Shown: positions 14,558 through 23,983, numbered from the stretch's first letter. The stretch is 64,000 nucleotides of DNA from Streptomyces hyderabadensis (GCF_020404845.1 NZ_JAIOJZ010000035.1:1-64000), one strand, 5' to 3'. Numbers and translations are program-made. Notes: generated by a model from the sequence alone, not told the origin.

Positions 14558-16894
14558 ATGAGCATGACCCCACAGCGCCCCACCGCCCCCACCCGCCGCG
14601 CGGTCCTGCTCGCGGCGGCCGCGACCGCCGCCCTCGCCTCCGTCCCGCACGCCGCGGCCGCCGCGGCCGACCCCTACGACACCCTCCGCCGCCGCTGGCT
14701 CGACATCGCCCTCGGCACCGGTTACGACCCCACCGCCGAGCCCTACGCCGCCCGCCTCGCCGAGACCGGCGCCCGCGCCCGCGAGCACCGCGCCACCATG
14801 GCCCCCGCCCCCACCTCGCTGTGGCCCGGCCACCCCTTCGACCCGCCCGCCGGCATCACCTTCGCCTACGGCCGCCTGTGGACGATGACCCAGGCGTACG
14901 TGCAGGAGGGCACCGGCTCCACCGGCGACCCCGCCCTCCTCGCCGACGTCCTGCGCGGCCTCGACCATCTCTCGGCCACCGTCTACAACCCCGCCACCAC
15001 CCGCTACGGCAACTGGTGGGAGTGGCAGATCGGCAGCCCCCGGCTCCTGATGGACATCACGGCCGCCCTGTACGACCACCTCGGCACCGACCGCGTGGCC
15101 GCCGCCTGCGCCGCCGTCGACCACTTCGTCCCCGACACGATGCTCGGCGACTACACCGGCACCTCCACCGGCGCCAACCGCGTCGACCTGTGCCGCTCCG
15201 TCGCCCTGCGCGGCGTCCTGGGCCGGGCCCCCGCCAAGCTCGCCCTGGCCCGCGACGCCCTCTCGCCGGTCTTCCCGTACGTCACGAAGGGGGACGGGCT
15301 CTACGCCGACGGCTCCTTCGTCCAGCACACCTGGGTCGCCTACTCGGGGACGTACGGCCAGGTCATGCTGGACGGCCTCGGCCGGCTGTTCACCCTGCTG
15401 GCCGGCTCCGAGTGGGAGGTGACCGACCCCGGCAGGCAGATCGTCCTCGACAGCGTCGAGCGGGCCTACGCGCCCCTGATCCACGACGGGCTCGTCATGG
15501 ACATCGTCAACGGGCGGGCCATCAGCCGGGGTTACCTCAACAGCGACGACCTGCACGTCATGCGCAGCGACCACTTCCACGGCCAGCAGATCATCGCCGC
15601 CATGGCGGTCCTCGCGGGCGGCGCGAGCGACGCCGAGCGCGAGCGCTGGTACGCCCGGATCAAGGGCTGGATCGAACGGGACACCGTCACCCCGATCCTC
15701 ACCGCGCCCCAGTTCCCGGTAGCCGACCTGGCCCGGCTGCACGCGATCGCCGACGCCCCCGGCGAGGCGGCCCCCGAACCCGCCGGGCACCACCTCTTCG
15801 CGGCCATGGACCGCGCCGTGCACCGCCGCCCCGCCTTCACTGCGGGCCTCGCCATGGCCAGCGACCGCATCGCCCACTACGAGTGCGGCAACGGCGAGAA
15901 CCCGCGCGGCTGGCACACCGGCGCGGGCATGCTGACCTGGTGGGCGAACGGCACGAGTTCGGATCAGTACACGGACTGGTTCTGGCCCACCGTCGACTGG
16001 TACCGGCTGCCCGGCACCACCGTCTCGACCAAGCGCCTGGCCGACCGGGCGGGCGGCGAGTGGGGCGCGCCCAAACCCGACGTGCGCTGGGTCGGCGGCA
16101 CCACCGACGGCGAGTACGCGGCCGTGGGGCAGCACCTCAAGGGGCTCGACTCCACCCTCGACGCCCGCAAGTCCTGGTTCTTCCTCGACGACGCCGTCGT
16201 CTGCCTCGGCGCCGGCATCACCTGCGCGGACGGCGTCCCGGTCGAGACGGTCGTGGACAACCGCAACCTGGGGGAGGGCGGCGACCAGGCGCTGGTGCGC
16301 GGCCGGCACTGGGCCCACCTGGAGGGCCACGGCGGCTGGATCGTGCCCGGCGGCGGCCTCAGGGCCCTGCGCGAGGACCGCACCGGAGCCTGGTCCGACA
16401 TCAACACCACCAGCACGACCGAGCGCCGCACCCGGCGCCGGCAGGTTCTCTGGCTCGACCACGGCACCGACCCCGTCGACGCCGACTACGTCTACACCGT
16501 CATGCCGGGCGCCTCCCGGTCGGCCGTGGCCCGCCGTGCCGCCGACCACCGCTGGCTGAGGATCCTCGCCAACGACGGCCGCCGCCAGGCCCTCACCGTC
16601 CCCTCCCTCGGTCTCACGGCCGCCAACTTCTGGCAGGCCGGCACGGCGGGCCCGCTCACCGCCACGGCCGGGGCGAGCGTGCTGGTCCGCCGCCGGGGCC
16701 GTACCGCTACGCTCTGCGTGAGCGAACCGCCGCGCACGGGAGAACCCCTGGAGATCGTCTGGGACCACCCGGTGAGAGCGGTGGAGCGGGCCGACGAGAC
16801 GGTCGAGATCCTCGCGACGGGCCGCCGACTGCACCTCCGCGTCACCCCAGGGGTGGTATGTACCACCCATGAATGTGAGGTGACTCTCAGCTGA
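14558..16894 (+). CDS. Secreted polysaccharide lyase, family 8
   Basis: A 778-aa secreted lyase of the hyaluronate/chondroitin AC/xanthan lyase family (PL8), which cleaves uronic acid-containing polysaccharides by beta-elimination. The signal peptide contains TRRAVLLAAAATAALA, a possible Tat signal. NWWEWQIG at residue 152 is the aromatic patch. Catalytic N207 (GANRVD), H257 (VQHTW) and Y266 (SGTYG) keep the spacings of 50 and 9 residues known from the family. The C-terminal half is the beta-sandwich region. ATG 14558 was chosen; GTG 14546 and ATG 14564 are close alternatives. It appears to stand alone. Confidence 0.9.
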   Translation: MSMTPQRPTAPTRRAVLLAAAATAALASVPHAAAAAADPYDTLRRRWLDIALGTGYDPTAEPYAARLAETGARAREHRATMAPAPTSLWPGHPFDPPAGITFAYGRLWTMTQAYVQEGTGSTGDPALLADVLRGLDHLSATVYNPATTRYGNWWEWQIGSPRLLMDITAALYDHLGTDRVAAACAAVDHFVPDTMLGDYTGTSTGANRVDLCRSVALRGVLGRAPAKLALARDALSPVFPYVTKGDGLYADGSFVQHTWVAYSGTYGQVMLDGLGRLFTLLAGSEWEVTDPGRQIVLDSVERAYAPLIHDGLVMDIVNGRAISRGYLNSDDLHVMRSDHFHGQQIIAAMAVLAGGASDAERERWYARIKGWIERDTVTPILTAPQFPVADLARLHAIADAPGEAAPEPAGHHLFAAMDRAVHRRPAFTAGLAMASDRIAHYECGNGENPRGWHTGAGMLTWWANGTSSDQYTDWFWPTVDWYRLPGTTVSTKRLADRAGGEWGAPKPDVRWVGGTTDGEYAAVGQHLKGLDSTLDARKSWFFLDDAVVCLGAGITCADGVPVETVVDNRNLGEGGDQALVRGRHWAHLEGHGGWIVPGGGLRALREDRTGAWSDINTTSTTERRTRRRQVLWLDHGTDPVDADYVYTVMPGASRSAVARRAADHRWLRILANDGRRQALTVPSLGLTAANFWQAGTAGPLTATAGASVLVRRRGRTATLCVSEPPRTGEPLEIVWDHPVRAVERADETVEILATGRRLHLRVTPGVVCTTHECEVTLS

Positions 16895-16905
16895 CGGCTT
16901 TGTGC

Positions 16906-16963
16906 AACCCCTACAAGACGAAGGCCCTCTGAGCAGTCGAAATGGCTGCATGCAATAGGGGTT
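16906..16963. promoter_or_regulatory. Inverted repeat upstream of the acyl-CoA carboxylase operon
   Basis: AACCCCTA (16906-16913) and TAGGGGTT (16956-16963) are perfect inverted copies 42 bases apart, with the palindrome TGCATGCA at 16947-16954 between them. They lie 85-140 bases before the start of the carboxylase gene and may be a two-site operator. Confidence 0.4.
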
Positions 16964-17048
16964 CTGTTCAGTGCTACCAGGAAAACGGGCCGGAGACTGT
17001 ACGGAGTCGACGGCTCGCAATCCTGGGTCTGCTTCGTAGAGTCGCTAC

Positions 17049-18632
17049 ATGACCGTTTTGGATGAGGCGCCGGGTGAGCCGACGGACGCGCGCGGGCGAG
17101 TAGCCGAGCTGCACGAGATCCGTGCGCAGGCGCTGGCCGGACCGAGCGAGAAGGCGACGGCGGCGCAGCACGCCAAGGGCAAGCTGACGGCACGTGAGCG
17201 GATCGAGCTGCTCCTGGACCCGGGCTCCTTCCGCGAGGTCGAGCAGCTGCGCCGGCACCGGGCGACTGGGTTCGGCCTGGAGACCAAGAAGCCGCACACC
17301 GACGGTGTCGTCACCGGCTGGGGCACGGTCGAGGGCCGCACGGTCTTCGTCTACGCCCACGACTTCCGCATCTTCGGCGGCGCGCTGGGCGAGGCCCACG
17401 CCACGAAGATCCACAAGATCATGGACATGGCCATCGCGGCCGGTGCCCCGCTGGTGTCCCTCAACGACGGCGCCGGCGCCCGCATCCAGGAGGGCGTCAG
17501 CGCCCTCGCCGGCTACGGCGGCATCTTCCAGCGCAACACCAAGGCGTCCGGTGTCATCCCGCAGATCAGCGTGATGCTCGGCCCGTGCGCGGGCGGCGCG
17601 GCCTACAGCCCCGCACTCACCGACTTCGTCTTCATGGTCCGCGACACCTCGCAGATGTTCATCACCGGCCCGGACGTCGTCAAGGCGGTCACCGGCGAGG
17701 AGATCACCCAGAACGGCCTGGGCGGCGCGGACGTGCACGCCGAGACCTCCGGCGTGTGCCACTTCGCCTACGACGACGAGGAGACCTGCCTCGCCGAGGT
17801 CCGCTACCTCCTCTCCCTGCTCCCGCAGAACAACCGGGAGAACCCGCCGCGCCACGAGTCCTCGGACCCCGTGGACCGGCGCTCGGACGTGCTCCTCGAC
17901 CTGGTCCCGGCGGACGGCAACCGCCCGTACGACATGGCCAAGGTGATCGAGGAGATCGTCGACGAGGGCGAGTACCTGGAGGTCCACGAGCGCTGGGCCC
18001 GCAACATCATCTGCGCCCTGGCCCGGCTCGACGGCCAGGTCGTCGGCATCGTCGCCAACCAGCCGCAGGCCCTGGCCGGCGTCCTGGACATCGAGGCCTC
18101 GGAGAAGGCCGCCCGCTTCGTGCAGATGTGCGACGCCTTCAACATCCCGATCGTCACCCTTCTGGACGTACCCGGCTTCCTGCCCGGCGTCGACCAGGAG
18201 CACGGCGGCATCATCCGCCACGGCGCCAAGCTCCTCTACGCCTACTGCAACGCGACCGTGCCGCGGATCTCGCTCATCCTGCGCAAGGCGTACGGAGGTG
18301 CTTACATCGTCATGGACAGCCAGTCGATCGGCGCCGACCTCACCTACGCCTGGCCGACCAACGAGATCGCCGTCATGGGCGCGGAGGGTGCGGCCAACGT
18401 CATCTTCCGCCGGCAGATCGCCGGGGCCGAGGACCCCGAGGCCATGCGGGCCCGCATGGTCAAGGAGTACAAGTCCGAGCTGATGCACCCCTACTACGCG
18501 GCCGAACGCGGCCTGGTCGACGACGTCATCGACCCCGCGGAGACCCGTGAGGTGCTCATCAAGTCCCTGGCGATGCTCCACACCAAGCACGCCGACCTGC
18601 CCTCCCGCAAGCACGGCAACCCGCCGCAGTGA
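17049..18632 (+). CDS. accB: Acyl-CoA carboxylase carboxyltransferase (beta) subunit
   Basis: A 527-aa carboxyltransferase that moves carboxyl from carboxybiotin to acetyl-, propionyl- or butyryl-CoA, giving malonyl-CoA and related extender units. The N-terminal crotonase-like domain holds NDGAGARIQEG and the C-terminal domain holds KAYGGAYIVMDS, the two oxyanion-hole motifs. In S. coelicolor the residue within GGAY(x)VM is Asp in the propionyl-specific PccB and Ile in the broader AccB; here it is I420. That, with the AccE gene 17 bases downstream, points to AccB. The biotinylated alpha subunit is encoded elsewhere. The start is ATG 17049 with no clear Shine-Dalgarno. Confidence 0.93.
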   Translation: MTVLDEAPGEPTDARGRVAELHEIRAQALAGPSEKATAAQHAKGKLTARERIELLLDPGSFREVEQLRRHRATGFGLETKKPHTDGVVTGWGTVEGRTVFVYAHDFRIFGGALGEAHATKIHKIMDMAIAAGAPLVSLNDGAGARIQEGVSALAGYGGIFQRNTKASGVIPQISVMLGPCAGGAAYSPALTDFVFMVRDTSQMFITGPDVVKAVTGEEITQNGLGGADVHAETSGVCHFAYDDEETCLAEVRYLLSLLPQNNRENPPRHESSDPVDRRSDVLLDLVPADGNRPYDMAKVIEEIVDEGEYLEVHERWARNIICALARLDGQVVGIVANQPQALAGVLDIEASEKAARFVQMCDAFNIPIVTLLDVPGFLPGVDQEHGGIIRHGAKLLYAYCNATVPRISLILRKAYGGAYIVMDSQSIGADLTYAWPTNEIAVMGAEGAANVIFRRQIAGAEDPEAMRARMVKEYKSELMHPYYAAERGLVDDVIDPAETREVLIKSLAMLHTKHADLPSRKHGNPPQ

Positions 18633-18649
18633 CCCGAGGAGCCACGTCC

Positions 18650-18847
18650 ATGTCCACTCCCGACATCCGCGTCGAGAAGGGCCACGCCGAGCCCGAGGAA
18701 GTCGCCGCCATCACGGCGCTCCTCCTGGCCCGTGCCGCCGCCCGCCCCGCCGAGATCGCCCCGGCCCACGGCGGCGGCCGAGCCCGCGCGGGCTGGCGCC
18801 GCCTGGAACGCGAGCCGGGCTTCAGGGCGCCGCACAGCTGGCGCTGA
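18650..18847 (+). CDS. accE: Acyl-CoA carboxylase epsilon subunit
   Basis: A 65-aa protein. AccE stabilises and activates the actinobacterial carboxylase complex by bridging alpha and beta subunits. The N-terminal segment IRVEKGHAEPEEVAAITALL is the recognisable helix of the family, and the C-terminal WRRLEREPGFRAPHSW is also typical. AGGAG lies nine bases before the ATG at 18650. It is 17 bases downstream of accB and is followed by a very strong terminator, so the two genes form one operon. Confidence 0.9.
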   Translation: MSTPDIRVEKGHAEPEEVAAITALLLARAAARPAEIAPAHGGGRARAGWRRLEREPGFRAPHSWR

Positions 18848-18859
18848 CCTCAGCCCACT

Positions 18860-18902
18860 CACAGGTCGAGGCCCCTCCACTTCGGAGGGGCCTCGACCTG
18901 TG
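18860..18902 (+). terminator. Long hairpin terminator after accE
   Basis: A perfect 19-bp inverted repeat (18860-18878 with 18884-18902) encloses the loop ACTTC. It lies 12 bases after the accE stop. Confidence 0.85.
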
Positions 18903-18941
18903 TGCGGGGTTTCTGCTCGACGCCGGGCCGGGCAACTCACC

Positions 18942-19030
18942 CAGGGGCGCGGGGAACTGCGCGACCAGCCACGTACTACGCGCACCCGGCAACGAAACCG
19001 CCCCCGGCAGCCCGGTGGCCGCAGGGGGCG
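18942..19030. repeat. Streptomyces-type intergenic repeat and hairpin
   Basis: CAGGGGCGCGGGGAACTGCG and the following CGACCAGCCACG (18942-18973) resemble a motif I recall from many Streptomyces intergenic regions. It is followed by a hairpin, CGCCCCC (18999-19005) with GGGGGCG (19024-19030). This 249-base gap between accE and the conservon holds no gene. The element may be the 3' end of the conservon transcript. Confidence 0.4.
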
Positions 19031-19096
19031 TGTCGCCTGCGCCCACCCGTGCCGCCCCAGCGGCACGACTGCCCGCAGGCTGAGCGCGTCAGCGCG

Positions 19097-19678
19097 TCAG
19101 CGCAGCCGCGCCATCAGCGCGTGCTCCACGAGCGTGATGAGCGCAGACTTCGCATCGGCCCGATGCCGCGCGTCCGTCGTGATGATCGGCGTGTCCGGAC
19201 CGATCTGCAGCGCCTCCCGGACCTCGTCCGGGTTGTACGGCTGCTGCCCGTCGAAGCCGTTGAGGGCGATGACGAACGGCAGGCCGCTGTTCTCGAAGTA
19301 GTCGACGGCGGGGAAGCAGTCGGCGAGCCGCCTCGTGTCGACCAGGACGATCGCCCCGATGGCGCCGCGCACCAGGTCGTCCCACATGAACCAGAACCGG
19401 TCCTGGCCGGGCGTACCGAAGAGGTACAGGATCAGGTCCTGGTCGAGCGTGATGCGTCCGAAGTCCATGGCGACCGTCGTGGTCGTCTTGTCCCCCGTGT
19501 GGGTGAGGTCGTCGATGCCCGCCGACGCGGATGTCATCACGGCCTCGGTGCGCAGCGGGTTGATCTCCGAGACAGCGCCGACGAACGTGGTCTTGCCCAC
19601 GCCGAAGCCGCCCGCCACCACGATCTTCGCGGAAGTGGTGGAGCGGGAAGGACCGCCGCTAGAGCTTGCGAAGTCCAC
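19097..19678 (-). CDS. cvnD: Conservon GTP-binding protein CvnD (downstream copy)
   Basis: A 193-aa Ras-like GTPase. The P-loop is VVAGGFGVGKTTF, the switch II region is LFGTPGQDRFWFMW and the base-specificity motif reads ALNGFD in place of NKxD. In S. coelicolor conservons CvnD acts with a membrane-associated sensor-like CvnA, in a design likened to eukaryotic receptor/G-protein systems. The GTG start overlaps the end of cvnC by 20 bases, indicating translational coupling. It is highly similar to the second copy at 24401-24976, differing mainly in the first 15 residues. Confidence 0.93.
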   Translation of the reverse strand: MDFASSSGGPSRSTTSAKIVVAGGFGVGKTTFVGAVSEINPLRTEAVMTSASAGIDDLTHTGDKTTTTVAMDFGRITLDQDLILYLFGTPGQDRFWFMWDDLVRGAIGAIVLVDTRRLADCFPAVDYFENSGLPFVIALNGFDGQQPYNPDEVREALQIGPDTPIITTDARHRADAKSALITLVEHALMARLR

Positions 19679-20231
19679 TGAGCACCCTTTCGAGCAGTGT
19701 CACGTCTGGCTGGCCGCCGGCGCTCTCGTCGCCGCCGGGCTGATGGATGGCGACCAGTCCCGCCTCCGCCAAGTCGGCGACGAGGATCCTGGCCACGCCG
19801 AGAGGGATCGTCAGGAGGGCCGAGACCTCGGCCACCGACTTGATTTCCCGGCAGAGGTTGCAGATCCGCTGATGCTCGGGCAGCTGGCCCTGCATCTGGT
19901 GCGGCTGCGCGGTGGTGTGCACCAGCGCCTCGATGGCGAGCTGGTACCGGGGCCTGGTGCGACCGCCCGTCATGGCGTACGGGCGCACCAGGGGGTTGTT
20001 CGACGCCCCGGCGGGCGCCGGCTCAGGGGTGCGGCGCTGCGGCTGCACGGGCTGGATGCGCGGAGCGTGCGGCTGGTCGTACGGCGAAGGGCCGGGGCCC
20101 TGCGGCGCGTACGGCTGCCGGTGGCTCGGCACGGAGGGGTAGCCGTACCCGTTCGCCGAGCCGTCGCCTTGGCCCTGACCAGGGCCGTACGACCAGTTGC
20201 CCGATGACGGACCGCCTGGGGGTGTTGCCAC
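19659..20231 (-). CDS. cvnC: Conservon DUF742 protein CvnC (downstream copy)
   Basis: A 190-aa protein. The first 80 residues are Pro/Gln/Tyr-rich and disordered. The C-terminal 110 residues are DUF742, with LVRPYAMTGGRTRPRYQLAI, EHQRICNLCREIKSVAE and a winged-helix-like stretch, VARILVADLAEAGLVAIHQP. The start is GTG with GGAGGAGG six to thirteen bases upstream. It overlaps cvnD by 20 bases and follows cvnB by 94 bases. The N-terminal extension is about 60 residues longer than in the upstream copy. Confidence 0.92.
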   Translation of the reverse strand: MATPPGGPSSGNWSYGPGQGQGDGSANGYGYPSVPSHRQPYAPQGPGPSPYDQPHAPRIQPVQPQRRTPEPAPAGASNNPLVRPYAMTGGRTRPRYQLAIEALVHTTAQPHQMQGQLPEHQRICNLCREIKSVAEVSALLTIPLGVARILVADLAEAGLVAIHQPGGDESAGGQPDVTLLERVLSGLRKL

Positions 20232-20325
20232 TTGTTCCTCCTCCGACTGTGCCTGGCACCCATCACTGTGGAGCCGCGTCCCGAAACTTTACGGCCACGG
20301 GACGCCAAAACGCACCGTCTGTCCT

Positions 20326-20748
20326 TTAGTTGAGAAGGCTCCCTTGGAGCTCAGCCCGCAGATCGGGGGTCAAGACCGTGCCCGCACGGTCCACCAGAAG
20401 GGCCATCTCGTACCCAATGAGACCGATGTCCGCCTCCGGGTGTGCGAGAACCGCGAGGGACGAGCCGTCGGAGATGGACATGATGAAGAGGAATCCGCGC
20501 TCCATCTCCACAACCGTCTGGTTCACGCTGCCGCCCTCGAAGATGCGCGAGGCACCCGCGGTCAGCGAGGTCAGGCCGGAGGCGACGGCCGCGAGCTGAT
20601 CGGCTCGGTCGCGAGGGAACCCTTCGGACATCGCCAGAAGGAGTCCGTCGGCGGAGACCACCACCGTGTGGGACACCCCCGGGGTGTTGTCCACGAAGTT
20701 GGTGATCAACCAGTTCAGGTTCTGCGCCGCCTGGCTCATCGGGCTCAC
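20326..20748 (-). CDS. cvnB: Conservon roadblock/LC7 protein CvnB (downstream copy)
   Basis: A 140-aa roadblock/LC7-domain protein, a family that regulates small GTPases. AQNLNWLITNFVDNTPGVSH is the first helix, and MERGFLFIMSISDGSSLAVL forms the central strands. I place the start at GTG 20748, one base after the cvnA stop with AGGAG at good spacing. The same start position is used in the other copy. It is almost identical to that copy, so recombination or gene conversion between conservons is likely. Confidence 0.93.
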   Translation of the reverse strand: MSPMSQAAQNLNWLITNFVDNTPGVSHTVVVSADGLLLAMSEGFPRDRADQLAAVASGLTSLTAGASRIFEGGSVNQTVVEMERGFLFIMSISDGSSLAVLAHPEADIGLIGYEMALLVDRAGTVLTPDLRAELQGSLLN

Positions 20749-20749
20749 A

Positions 20750-23700
20750 CTAACGCTCCTGGTTGTAGGTGCTGTCAGGACCACGGTGTTCATTCCTTGT
20801 GTCCTGGCCGTTCGTTTCACTGCCTGCGTTGCGGCCCCGTTCGACGCCGCGCCGCAGGTTGCTCAGCCTGCCCCGGACGTCCTCCGGAGCGCGGGAGACC
20901 TGGGGGCCTCCCTGAGGGGTGGTCTCGGCCGCGCCCTCGACCAGGTTGGCCTTGGGCACCCGCCGCGGCAGTCCCGAGGAGGTCACCCCGCCCGCCTTGG
21001 GCCTGCGCAGCGCCGAGGCCTGCTGCCAGCGGTCGTCGTTGGCCGACCGCCAGGTGTCCTCGCCGCCCGCCCCCGGTGCGGCGGCCGGCGTCTCCTGGCC
21101 CACGCGCCCCGCATCGCCCGCGCCGCTCGCGGTGGATCCGCGGCGGGGAAGACCGGCGTCGGTCAGCTCGTGGGCGGCGGAAGGGGCCGGCCCCGGACGG
21201 TCGAAGCCTACGCGGTCCGCCTCGGTCACGTCAGCGGCCTCGGCGGATTGCGCCTGCGGGGCACCGGTGGGGTACTGGTCCGGATACCCGTTCTGGTAGC
21301 CGTCCTGCTGCGGCCAGTCGTCCTGGTGGCGCCGCTGCTCGAAGGGCGAGTAGTTCCCGTTCTCCGGCAGACCGCCGTTCGGCGCGTAGTACTGCTCGTC
21401 GTACGACGCCTGCTGCGGCTCCTGGTACGCCTGCTGCTGGTCGGCGTACGCCGCCTGCTGGTCGTACGCGCCGTTGGGCGACTCCTCGTACGTGCCGTTC
21501 GGCGACTCCTGGTACGCCCCGTTCGGCTGCTGCTGGTAGCCGTCGAGAGCCTGGTCGTAGCCCTGCTGCTGGCCGGTGAACTGGTCCTGGAAGCCGGTGG
21601 CCCCGGTGTTCCCGCCCTCGCCGCGGTCCGCCGGACCGGGCAGCTCGGGCTGCGACTGCGCTTCCAGGGCCGCGCGGCGCTCCTCGCGCATCAGCGAGCG
21701 GCCGACCGGGTCCAGCTCGCGTATGTCGTCGGGGATCTCGGCGTACCGGCTGTCGTCGAAGCCCAGCTCGGCGGCGGTCCGCATGGGCTGGCCGACCTGG
21801 GCGAAGCTCTCGCCCTGGAAGTTCTGCTCCGGGATGATCTGCGAGACGGTGAACTCGTCGCGCGGCTGCTGCTCGCCGCCGCCACCGTGGGTGATGGCGT
21901 CCGGGAGCATGACCAGCGAGGTGGTGCCCGCCTGCTCGCCGGAGGGGCGCAGCTGGACGCGGATGCCGTGCCGGTCGGACAGCCGGCCGACCACGAACAG
22001 GCCCATGCGCTGCGAGATCGCGGCGTCCACGGTCGGCGGGTTGGCCAGCTTGTGGTTGATGTCCGCGAAGTCCTCGGCGGTCAGGCCGATGCCCTTGTCG
22101 TGGATCTCGACCATCACGCGGCCGTCGGGCAGCCGGGTCGCGGTGACGCGGACCTTGGTCTGCGGCGAGGAGAACGTGGTGGCGTTCTCCAGCAGCTCGG
22201 CGAGCAGGTGCACCAGGTCGGTCACGGCACGGCCGTGGATCTCGGCCTCGGGGACACCCGACAGCTCGATGCGCTCGTACTGCTCCACCTCGGAGGAGGC
22301 GGCACGCAGCACGTCGACCAGCGGAACCGGCTGGTCCCAGCGGCGGCCGGGCTCCTCGCCGGCGAGGACCAGGAGGTTCTCGCCGTTGCGGCGCATACGG
22401 GTGGCGAGGTGGTCCAGCCGGAAGAGGTTCTCCAGCTGGTCGGGGTCGGCCTCGTTGTTCTCCAGGTCGGTGATCAGGCTCAGCTGGCCCTCGATCAGCG
22501 ACTGGTTGCGGCGCGACAGGTTGGTGAAGATCGCGTTGATGTTGCCCCGCAGCAGGGCCTGCTCGGCGGCGAGCCGGACGGCCTCGCGGTGCACCTGGTC
22601 GAAGGCGCGGGCGACTTCGCCGATCTCGTCGGTCGAGGTGATCGGGATCGGCTGCACCCGGGTGTCGACCCGGCCCGGGTCGGTGCGGGAGAGCTGGTCG
22701 ACCAGCATCGGCAGCCGCTGCTCGGCGATGCCGAAGGCGGCGTTGCGCAGCTGGCGCATGGAGCGGCTCATCCCACGCGCCACCATGCCGGCCAGGATGA
22801 ACGCCGCGAGCAGCGCGATGACCACCGCGGCACCCGTGATGTAGGCGTCGCGCTCGGCGTCGTCGGCGATCGTGGACGCCTCGGACACCGCCTTGTCGGC
22901 CAGGTCCGACTCGATCTTCTGGTACGCGTCGAACTTGAGGGTGTTGACCGCCCACCAGTTTTCCGGCGTGATGCCCTGCTGGGCCAGCTCCGCCCGAGCG
23001 CTGGTGTCCGTGGAGGCGAGCCCGGCCAGCTCCGAGATCATCGTCGTCGGATCGGACGGCGGCGGCACGTAGTCCGGGTCCTTGGCCTTGGCCTCCTTGG
23101 CCATGGCCGCGCCGTCGTCCTTGAGCTTCGCCTCGGCGTCCTCCAGCTTCTGCGCGTCCGCCTCGGTGCCGCCGCCGATGTACTCCTCGATCGCGATGCG
23201 CTCCAGGTAGGCGTACGAGGAGAGGGCGACGCGCTGGCTGGCGAGGTGGCTGGGCTCGGGGCCCGGCTTGACCAGCATGTGCATGCCGATGGAGCGCTCC
23301 AGCGAGAGCGCGGCCTTGGTCAGCGAGATCGCGTAGACGGTACGGCCGTAGGAGGTGATGTTGCCGGTGCCCAGACCCAGCTCGTTGGCGAACTCCATCA
23401 GCGGGTGGGCGACGCCGGTGTAGCCCTCCTCGGTCTCCACGCCCTTGAGCTTGGAGGTGTACGCGGCCGCCCGCAGCGTCTGGAGCTTCGGCTCCTGCTC
23501 GCGGAACACCTTCAGCCGGCGCTCCAGGCCCTCTTTGGCAGGCATGCCCCGGGCCGCCTCGTCGAACGTGTCGGCCGCCTTGTCGGTGGCCTGGCGGGCC
23601 TCGACCACGGTGGCGTCCTTCTCGCCCTTGCCCTGCAGCAGCGGGGCGGCCGTGATGTCGCGCTCGTTGTAGAGGGCGTTGGCGTAGCCGAGCGAGGCGC

Positions 23701-23983
23701 GCACCAGGCGCGCGGTGCTCTCGGCGTCCTCGGCGTCCTGCCAGGTGTCGATCGAGCTCTTCACCTGGAAGCCGCCCATGACGAGGCCGACCAGCACCGG
23801 AATGAGCAGGATCGCGTTCAGCCGGGTGGTCACCCGCCAGTTGCGCGGCGTGAAACGGCCACCGCTCGGCGCGGGCTCGGCCTTGGGTTCCGCGGCGGGT
23901 GCGGGGGCGGGCGCCGCTGTGCGCGGCGGCGGGGTGAAGTTGCCCCGGGCCGATGGCTCGGGACTGTTCTTGCTTCGCCTCAC
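20750..23983 (-). CDS. cvnA: Conservon sensor kinase-like protein CvnA (downstream copy)
   Basis: A 1077-aa membrane protein. After a Pro-rich cytoplasmic stretch, transmembrane helix 1 lies near residues 55-75 (LNAILLIPVLVGLVMGGF). A long helical extracytoplasmic sensor region follows, then helix 2 (AAVVIALLAAFILAGMVARG), a HAMP segment and a GHKL ATPase domain (LLAELLENATTFSSP, KGIGLTAEDF, MGLFVVGRLSDRHGI). The final 330 residues are a Gln/Tyr/Asn-rich low-complexity tail. No clear phosphoacceptor His box is present. I chose GTG 23983, where conservon CvnA proteins begin with a basic VRRSK; 24043 is an alternative. It starts an operon with cvnB, cvnC and cvnD. Confidence 0.9.
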   Translation of the reverse strand: MRRSKNSPEPSARGNFTPPPRTAAPAPAPAAEPKAEPAPSGGRFTPRNWRVTTRLNAILLIPVLVGLVMGGFQVKSSIDTWQDAEDAESTARLVRASLGYANALYNERDITAAPLLQGKGEKDATVVEARQATDKAADTFDEAARGMPAKEGLERRLKVFREQEPKLQTLRAAAYTSKLKGVETEEGYTGVAHPLMEFANELGLGTGNITSYGRTVYAISLTKAALSLERSIGMHMLVKPGPEPSHLASQRVALSSYAYLERIAIEEYIGGGTEADAQKLEDAEAKLKDDGAAMAKEAKAKDPDYVPPPSDPTTMISELAGLASTDTSARAELAQQGITPENWWAVNTLKFDAYQKIESDLADKAVSEASTIADDAERDAYITGAAVVIALLAAFILAGMVARGMSRSMRQLRNAAFGIAEQRLPMLVDQLSRTDPGRVDTRVQPIPITSTDEIGEVARAFDQVHREAVRLAAEQALLRGNINAIFTNLSRRNQSLIEGQLSLITDLENNEADPDQLENLFRLDHLATRMRRNGENLLVLAGEEPGRRWDQPVPLVDVLRAASSEVEQYERIELSGVPEAEIHGRAVTDLVHLLAELLENATTFSSPQTKVRVTATRLPDGRVMVEIHDKGIGLTAEDFADINHKLANPPTVDAAISQRMGLFVVGRLSDRHGIRVQLRPSGEQAGTTSLVMLPDAITHGGGGEQQPRDEFTVSQIIPEQNFQGESFAQVGQPMRTAAELGFDDSRYAEIPDDIRELDPVGRSLMREERRAALEAQSQPELPGPADRGEGGNTGATGFQDQFTGQQQGYDQALDGYQQQPNGAYQESPNGTYEESPNGAYDQQAAYADQQQAYQEPQQASYDEQYYAPNGGLPENGNYSPFEQRRHQDDWPQQDGYQNGYPDQYPTGAPQAQSAEAADVTEADRVGFDRPGPAPSAAHELTDAGLPRRGSTASGAGDAGRVGQETPAAAPGAGGEDTWRSANDDRWQQASALRRPKAGGVTSSGLPRRVPKANLVEGAAETTPQGGPQVSRAPEDVRGRLSNLRRGVERGRNAGSETNGQDTRNEHRGPDSTYNQER

